A stretch of DNA of 9,970 bases, taken from contig JAGQRL010000287.1 in assembly GCA_020425485.1 (NCBI GenBank), positions 1 to 9,970 on the forward strand. Reading direction: 5' to 3'. This DNA is from Rhodospirillaceae bacterium. Lineage in GTDB: Bacteria > Pseudomonadota > Alphaproteobacteria > DSM-16000 > Inquilinaceae. The position numbers and the translations under genes are program-made. Shown here piece by piece: positions 7,191 through 9,970 of this stretch. How positions within the stretch are numbered: position 1 is the first letter of the stretch; each line of letters starts with the position of its first letter. Below the pieces are notes generated by a model. It had not been told where the DNA came from. It ran no database searches and saw only the letters and a program-made list of their open reading frames with translations.

Positions 7191-7403
7191 CTACAGCCGG
7201 CCGTTATAGGCGCGGCTCTCCTCGGCGCAGAACATCAACACCGTCGCCTCCGGCAGCTTGCCGTCATCGACCACCCGCTCGGCCATTTCGTCCATGTTGG
7301 CCTCGCAGTCGGCCTGGCTGTCGAACCAGATGGGATAGTCCTCCAACAGGCTGCAGTTCACGCCGGCACACACCAGTATCAGCCCCACGATCGTTGGATC
7401 CAC
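7191..7403 (-). CDS. Small four-cysteine secreted/membrane-anchored protein (paralog A)
   Basis: Protein of 70 residues starting at GTG 7403, chosen because GGGGAG lies eight bases upstream; a GTG at 7409 is too close to that site. It has a hydrophobic N-terminus (IVGLILVCAG) that could be a signal peptide or membrane anchor, followed by an acidic domain with a conserved pattern: C12, C17, a YP pair, ADC (C33), DEMA, C59 and the ending YNG. It is a clear paralog of the gene at 7562-7783, sharing all four cysteines. Even cysteine number and export suggest disulfide bonds. A longer reading through 7898 in the same frame is rejected because its N-terminal two thirds overlap paralog B out of frame. 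Function unknown; I do not recognise the family. Confidence 0.75.
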   Translation of the reverse strand: MDPTIVGLILVCAGVNCSLLEDYPIWFDSQADCEANMDEMAERVVDDGKLPEATVLMFCAEESRAYNGRL

Positions 7404-7561
7404 GGTCACGGCTCCCCATCGCTCGACGGCGAACCCCGCGCATGCGGACGTCCGAGCAGCCGTGGATGGTGGCGCAAACCAGGCGCCTCGGCAATTCGCC
7501 AGCCGTGCCATGCAGAAGCGGTCGGCCATGGCGAGGATGTGGCTGTTCGGGCAGGTGCGGC

Positions 7562-7783
7562 CTATTTGGCGCCGGGCAGCGTGCCGTTGTAGGTTTGGAT
7601 GTCCGAGGAGCAGATCATCACCACCTCGGTGTCCTCCTCGCCGCTGTTGTCCACCTCGTCGGCCATCTCGTCCAGATGCGCCCGGCAGTCGGCCTCGCTG
7701 CCGAACCCCATGGGATAGCCGTCCACCACGCGGCATTCGCTGCCCGTGCACAGCAGGATCAAGGCAACGATCATGGTCGCCAT
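7562..7783 (-). CDS. Small four-cysteine secreted/membrane-anchored protein (paralog B)
   Basis: Protein of 73 residues from ATG 7783, preceded by AGGGA about eight bases upstream; an internal ATG at 7774 is a possible alternative. It matches paralog A along its whole length: hydrophobic IVALILLC, cysteines at 12, 17, 33 and 59, the GYP, EADC and LDEMA segments and the YNG ending, plus three extra residues and a Lys at the C-terminus. The hydrophobic start suggests export or anchoring; a strict lipobox is absent because the residue before Cys12 is Leu. The acidic centre (about 41-52) differs most from paralog A. The two genes lie in tandem, same strand, 158 bases apart. Function unknown. Confidence 0.75.
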   Translation of the reverse strand: MATMIVALILLCTGSECRVVDGYPMGFGSEADCRAHLDEMADEVDNSGEEDTEVVMICSSDIQTYNGTLPGAK

Positions 7784-7894
7784 CGCTCGGTTCCCTGTCG
7801 CTTGTCGGTGACAGCGGACCGCCTGGCCCGGCGGCCGCCCGGACGGCAATGGTGGCGGAAACCGACGCGATCCGCAAACCTGCCGGGACCCAGC

Positions 7895-8281
7895 TCAACT
7901 GGATTTGGCGGCCTTGGGCTTGCGCGCCCGCTTCGGCTTTTTCGCCTGGGTCCGCCGTGCGGCCCCGAAGGCGTCGGCCGCCCAGGCGGTGAGCGTGTCG
8001 TCCTCCTCCAGCACCGAGGCCGGGGTTTCGTAGTAGCTGGTGACGACCACCTGCTTCTTCGGCCCGGAATAGCTGAAGGGGGCCGCCCCCGCGGCTTCGA
8101 ACTGCGGCCGCGTTTCGTCATCCACCTTCAGGTAGAGCGAGCCGGCGATGACGAAGGCGAACTGCACGCCTTCCAGCACCAGCCCGGCACCGGAAAAGAA
8201 GCGGGTGACGGCGACCGGGCCGAGGCCGGCGATGCGCTCGGCAATCTCCTCGGCCTGGGCGCGGGCGAGCTGCAGGCTCAT
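7895..8281 (-). CDS. TfoX N-terminal domain protein
   Basis: Protein of 128 residues matching the TfoX/Sxy N-terminal domain: RFFSGAGLVLEGVQFAFV (about 27-44), the LYLKVDD core (49-55), FEAAG and PFSYSG. It lacks the second TfoX domain of the competence regulator Sxy, as is common for short alphaproteobacterial members of unknown role. The C-terminal tail (about 109-128) is rich in Lys, Arg and Ala, which may bind nucleic acid or be an unstructured tail (inference). The ATG at 8281 overlaps the TGA of the upstream SnoaL-like gene by four bases (ATGA), indicating translational coupling and placing it as the last gene of the tetR operon. An open frame runs further upstream to 8413 but overlaps the neighbour. 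Confidence 0.9.
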   Translation of the reverse strand: MSLQLARAQAEEIAERIAGLGPVAVTRFFSGAGLVLEGVQFAFVIAGSLYLKVDDETRPQFEAAGAAPFSYSGPKKQVVVTSYYETPASVLEEDDTLTAWAADAFGAARRTQAKKPKRARKPKAAKSS

Positions 8282-8664
8282 GCGGGAACGGGGGCCGGTG
8301 CGGCGTCCGGGTGGAAGAACCCGGTAATGCCGGAAAGCCGCCCATCCTCGGCCAGCGAGGCGAAGCTGGTGCCGGTCAGCACCAACCCGTCGTCGGCACT
8401 CAGCAGCTCCCACTGGGCCAGGCAGCGGCCATGGTGATGCTGCACGGAGCGGATCTCAAACCGCCCGCCCGGCACCCGCTGCTGCACATCGGCCATGTAG
8501 GCCGACAGCGCCTCGCGCCCGCCGGCCGCGTGCTGGGGATCGCAATAGCTGGCATCGTCGGCCAGGCAGGCGGCGAGTTCGCCGGGCCGCCGCTCGGCAT
8601 CGAGAAACCAGATGGCGGCGTAGCGCTTCCACAAATCCTCAGGGGTCATGTCCTCAGCGGTCAT
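8278..8664 (-). CDS. NTF2/SnoaL-like protein
   Basis: Protein of 128 residues with the alpha+beta cone (NTF2-like) pattern: N-terminal helices with WKRYAAIWF (12-20), the YCDP element at 40-43 that follows a helix in SnoaL-type members, the strand QHHHGRCLAQWELL (75-88), and the final strands GTSFASLAEDGRLSGITGFF (98-117). Such proteins are either small-molecule isomerases/hydrolases or ligand-binding subunits; no unique reaction can be assigned. The C-terminus is an Ala/Pro tail. The ATG at 8664 is supported by GGAGG six bases upstream and overlaps the tetR end by 11 bases; it in turn overlaps the TfoX-N gene by four. It is thus probably co-transcribed with and controlled by the TetR repressor. 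Confidence 0.88.
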   Translation of the reverse strand: MTAEDMTPEDLWKRYAAIWFLDAERRPGELAACLADDASYCDPQHAAGGREALSAYMADVQQRVPGGRFEIRSVQHHHGRCLAQWELLSADDGLVLTGTSFASLAEDGRLSGITGFFHPDAAPAPVPA

Positions 8665-9241
8665 GGCGAGCCTCCAGGTTGGCGAATTCGTCGATCACCA
8701 GGTGCCGCAGCACGGCCTTGTCGTGGCCGGCACGCACCAGCACCAGAATGCCTTGGTAGAGCGCCAGCAGCTTGGCCGCCGTGCCCGCGGGGTGCAGGCC
8801 GGCGCGCAATTCCCCGCGCGCCTGGGCCGCTGCCAGCCGCTCGGCAAAGGTGTCCGACAGCAGGCGCAAGCCATCCGCCACCCAGGCCGGCGCCGGCTCG
8901 GCCCCGCCCAGTTCCACCGCGGAGTTGGTGATGAGGCAGCCGTAGGACTCCCCGCCCGGCTCCTCGGTGACCGACAGGAACAGCGCGCGCAGGCCGGCGA
9001 GCCCGGCCGAGGGCGGGGCAAAACGGTCGATGCGGCCGCGCACGAAGCTGGCGTTGTAGTGGGCGAAGGCGGCATCGAACAGCCCGGCCTTGTCGCCGAA
9101 GCTGTTGTAGATGCTGCCCATCTTCAGCCCCGTCGCCTGCTCCAGATCGCGCACCGAGGCCCCGCGGTAGCCCTTGCGCCGGAAGGCGTGCATCGCCCCG
9201 GTCAGCACCTCGTCCTCATCGAATGCCGGTGGACGGCCCAT
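8654..9241 (-). CDS. TetR/AcrR family transcriptional repressor
   Basis: DNA-binding regulator of 195 residues. The N-terminal helix-turn-helix is typical: helix at about 8-24, YRGASVRDLEQATG (25-38) and the recognition segment GSIYNSFGDKAGLF (42-55). The ligand domain has a GCLITNSAVELG segment with Cys102; a Cys here is frequent in the NemR/AcrR-type subgroup, where some members sense electrophiles, but sensing is not shown. The ATG at 9241 starts the usual MGRPP and has AAAGG six bases upstream; an in-frame ATG at 9283 would lie in the promoter. It is the first gene of a three-gene operon with the SnoaL-like and TfoX-N genes. The overlapping operator and promoter upstream predict autorepression. 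Confidence 0.93.
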   Translation of the reverse strand: MGRPPAFDEDEVLTGAMHAFRRKGYRGASVRDLEQATGLKMGSIYNSFGDKAGLFDAAFAHYNASFVRGRIDRFAPPSAGLAGLRALFLSVTEEPGGESYGCLITNSAVELGGAEPAPAWVADGLRLLSDTFAERLAAAQARGELRAGLHPAGTAAKLLALYQGILVLVRAGHDKAVLRHLVIDEFANLEARHDR

Positions 9242-9252
9242 GACGGCCCTTT

Positions 9253-9284
9253 CTTGAACATCTGTTTTAAAATATCTGCTCAAG
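9253..9284. promoter_or_regulatory. Candidate TetR operator
   Basis: Imperfect 32-base palindrome with 24 of 32 positions symmetric. It opens with CTTGA, closes with TCAAG and is centred on TTTTAAAA (9265-9272). It covers the -10 box, part of the spacer and the predicted transcription start of the tetR promoter, so bound TetR would block polymerase. TetR proteins commonly bind such sites next to their own gene. Confidence 0.55.
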
Positions 9285-9297
9285 AATTGCCCGTCAA
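9269..9297 (-). promoter_or_regulatory. Sigma70-type promoter of the tetR operon
   Basis: On the minus strand TTGACG (9292-9297) is followed after exactly 17 bases by TATTTT (9269-9274), close to consensus and standing out as AT-rich in this high-GC region. The start of transcription would be near 9262, about 20 bases before the tetR ATG. Confidence 0.7.
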
Positions 9298-9364
9298 CGG
9301 CCCACCGGGGATCGCCTCATCGCAGAATGAGAATCGGGCGGACTGGCGGAGGGACGGAAAGCGG

Positions 9365-9970
9365 CTAGCTCGCCCCGGCGTCGCGCAGGATCTTGCCGAG
9401 CGGCAGGTGCAGGTGCGGGTTGGCGGCGAGGATGGAGCCGTTGTGCGCCGGGTTGTGGCCGCCGCCGATCTCCGTCACGTAGCCGCCGGCTTCGCGCACC
9501 AGCACGATGCCCGCCGCCATGTCCCAGGCGTGCAGCCCGGTTTCCCAGAACGCCTCATAGCGGCCCGCCGCCACATAGGCGAGGTCGAGGGCGGCAGAGC
9601 CCCAGCGGCGCACCCCGGCCACCTTGGGCAGCACCGCGCGCAACTGTTCCAGGAACGCGTCGGTTTCGCCGCGGCCCATGAAGGGCATGCCGGTGGCGAT
9701 CAGCGCATCGGGAAGCTGGCGGCGGCCGGACACGCGCAGGCGCCGGTCGTTCAGATAGGCGCCCTGGCCCTTCTCCGCCCAGAACAGCTCATCGGTGATG
9801 GGGGTGAACACCACGCCCGCGGTCAGCTCGCCCTTCTGTTCCAGGGCGATGGAGATGGACCAGACGGGCAGGCCGTGCAGGAAGTTGGTGGTGCCGTCCA
9901 GCGGGTCCACCAGCCACACGCTGTCGGGATCGTCGCCCTCGTGCCGGCCGGTTTCCTCCAGCAGCATGGA
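9365..9970 (-). CDS. suhB: Inositol monophosphatase family protein (SuhB-like), N-terminus outside window
   Basis: Mg-dependent, Li-sensitive sugar/inositol phosphatase family. About 201 residues are present. Counting from the Met at 9967, LLEE (2-5) holds the metal-binding Glu, WLVDPLDGTTNF (18-29) holds the metal-binding Asp21 and Asp24 of the first signature, RWGSAALDLAYVAAGR (121-136) is a conserved active-site segment, and AWDMAAG (147-153) is the second signature with metal-binding Asp149. The family is usually about 265 residues, so roughly 65 are missing at the start; the Met at 9967 is internal. The C-terminus is complete, ending with TAG. The suhB symbol is the closest common member; hisN-type histidinol phosphatases or cysQ share these motifs and cannot be excluded. 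It lies upstream of tetR on the same strand with about 120 bases between. Confidence 0.9.
   Translation of the reverse strand, partial: SMLLEETGRHEGDDPDSVWLVDPLDGTTNFLHGLPVWSISIALEQKGELTAGVVFTPITDELFWAEKGQGAYLNDRRLRVSGRRQLPDALIATGMPFMGRGETDAFLEQLRAVLPKVAGVRRWGSAALDLAYVAAGRYEAFWETGLHAWDMAAGIVLVREAGGYVTEIGGGHNPAHNGSILAANPHLHLPLGKILRDAGAS

Larger units (their letters stand above)
7110..7870. repeat. Diverged tandem duplication, period about 383 bp
   Basis: Two adjacent units each contain one small-cysteine gene plus both flanks. The 16-mer ATGGCGAGGATGTGGC is identical at 7142-7157 and 7528-7543, just past the 3' end of each gene. ATGGTGGCGCAAACC (7466-7480) recurs with one change at 7849-7863, exactly 383 bases away, about 65 bases upstream of each start. 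CCGTTATAGG at 7201 pairs with CCGTTGTAGG at 7584 (383). CAATT at 7110-7114 and 7492-7496 marks the edge. Units run about 7110-7490 and 7492-7870. Confidence 0.75.

Noticed and set aside
7445..7454. Perfect 10-base palindrome CGGACGTCCG upstream of paralog A
   Set aside because: Not present in the equivalent part of the upstream region of paralog B, and expected by chance at this GC content.
7191..7898. One 235-residue minus-strand protein
   Set aside because: Its first part runs out of frame across paralog B; only the last 70 residues match a conserved protein with its own GTG start and ribosome site.
6338..8437. Long plus-strand open frames across the SH3-like, paralog and TfoX genes
   Set aside because: Arg/Pro-rich shadows crossing several well-supported minus-strand genes and their intergenic gaps.
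9316..9331. Hairpin CTCAT/ATGAG downstream of the SuhB-like gene
   Set aside because: Five-base stem with two or fewer G-C pairs and no T-run; too weak for a terminator call.

Overview
The window is high-GC DNA with dense coding on both strands, and it looks like the chromosome of an alphaproteobacterium. The lineage call is an inference from base composition, the Ala/Gly-rich proteins and the gene types (DmdB-like acyl-CoA ligase, short TfoX-N protein, LysE exporter, SuhB-type phosphatase). Species cannot be named. No rRNA, tRNA, CRISPR array, transposase, integrase or IS was seen, and no stretch over 300 bases lacks a gene.

Layout. Positions 1-929 (+) hold the C-terminal part of an AMP-forming acyl-CoA ligase. 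Positions 973-2550 (+) encode a secreted, alanine-rich helical-repeat protein with a TTG start. Convergent to it on the minus strand is a subtilisin-like S8 peptidase (2587-3936), preceded by a LysE-type exporter (4046-4639) that ends in a probable terminator hairpin. Positions 4640-6351 form an island of clearly lower GC. By hand count 23 of 60 bases are G or C at 5821-5880, against 42 of 60 at 6541-6600. The island carries two plus-strand genes 29 bases apart: a HAD-family hydrolase and a small three-helix membrane protein.

High-GC sequence then resumes, with every gene on the minus strand: a secreted SH3-like protein (6352-7104), two tandem paralogous genes for ~70-residue four-cysteine proteins (7191-7403 and 7562-7783) that come from duplication of a unit of about 383 bp, and a compact operon of tetR (8654-9241), an NTF2/SnoaL-like gene (8278-8664) and a TfoX-N gene (7895-8281) whose members overlap. 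A good sigma70 promoter and an overlapping imperfect palindrome lie just upstream of tetR, so the operon is probably autorepressed. The window closes with a 5'-truncated inositol-monophosphatase-family gene (9365-9970).

Most of the window is ordinary housekeeping or hypothetical content. The part most likely to hold something undescribed is the low-GC HAD plus membrane-protein pair. It has the form of a horizontally acquired two-gene module (soluble enzyme plus small membrane protein), a form also seen in bacterial defence systems. That function is a hypothesis and the sequence does not show it. The tandem small-cysteine-protein duplication and the tetR control region are secondary points of interest.
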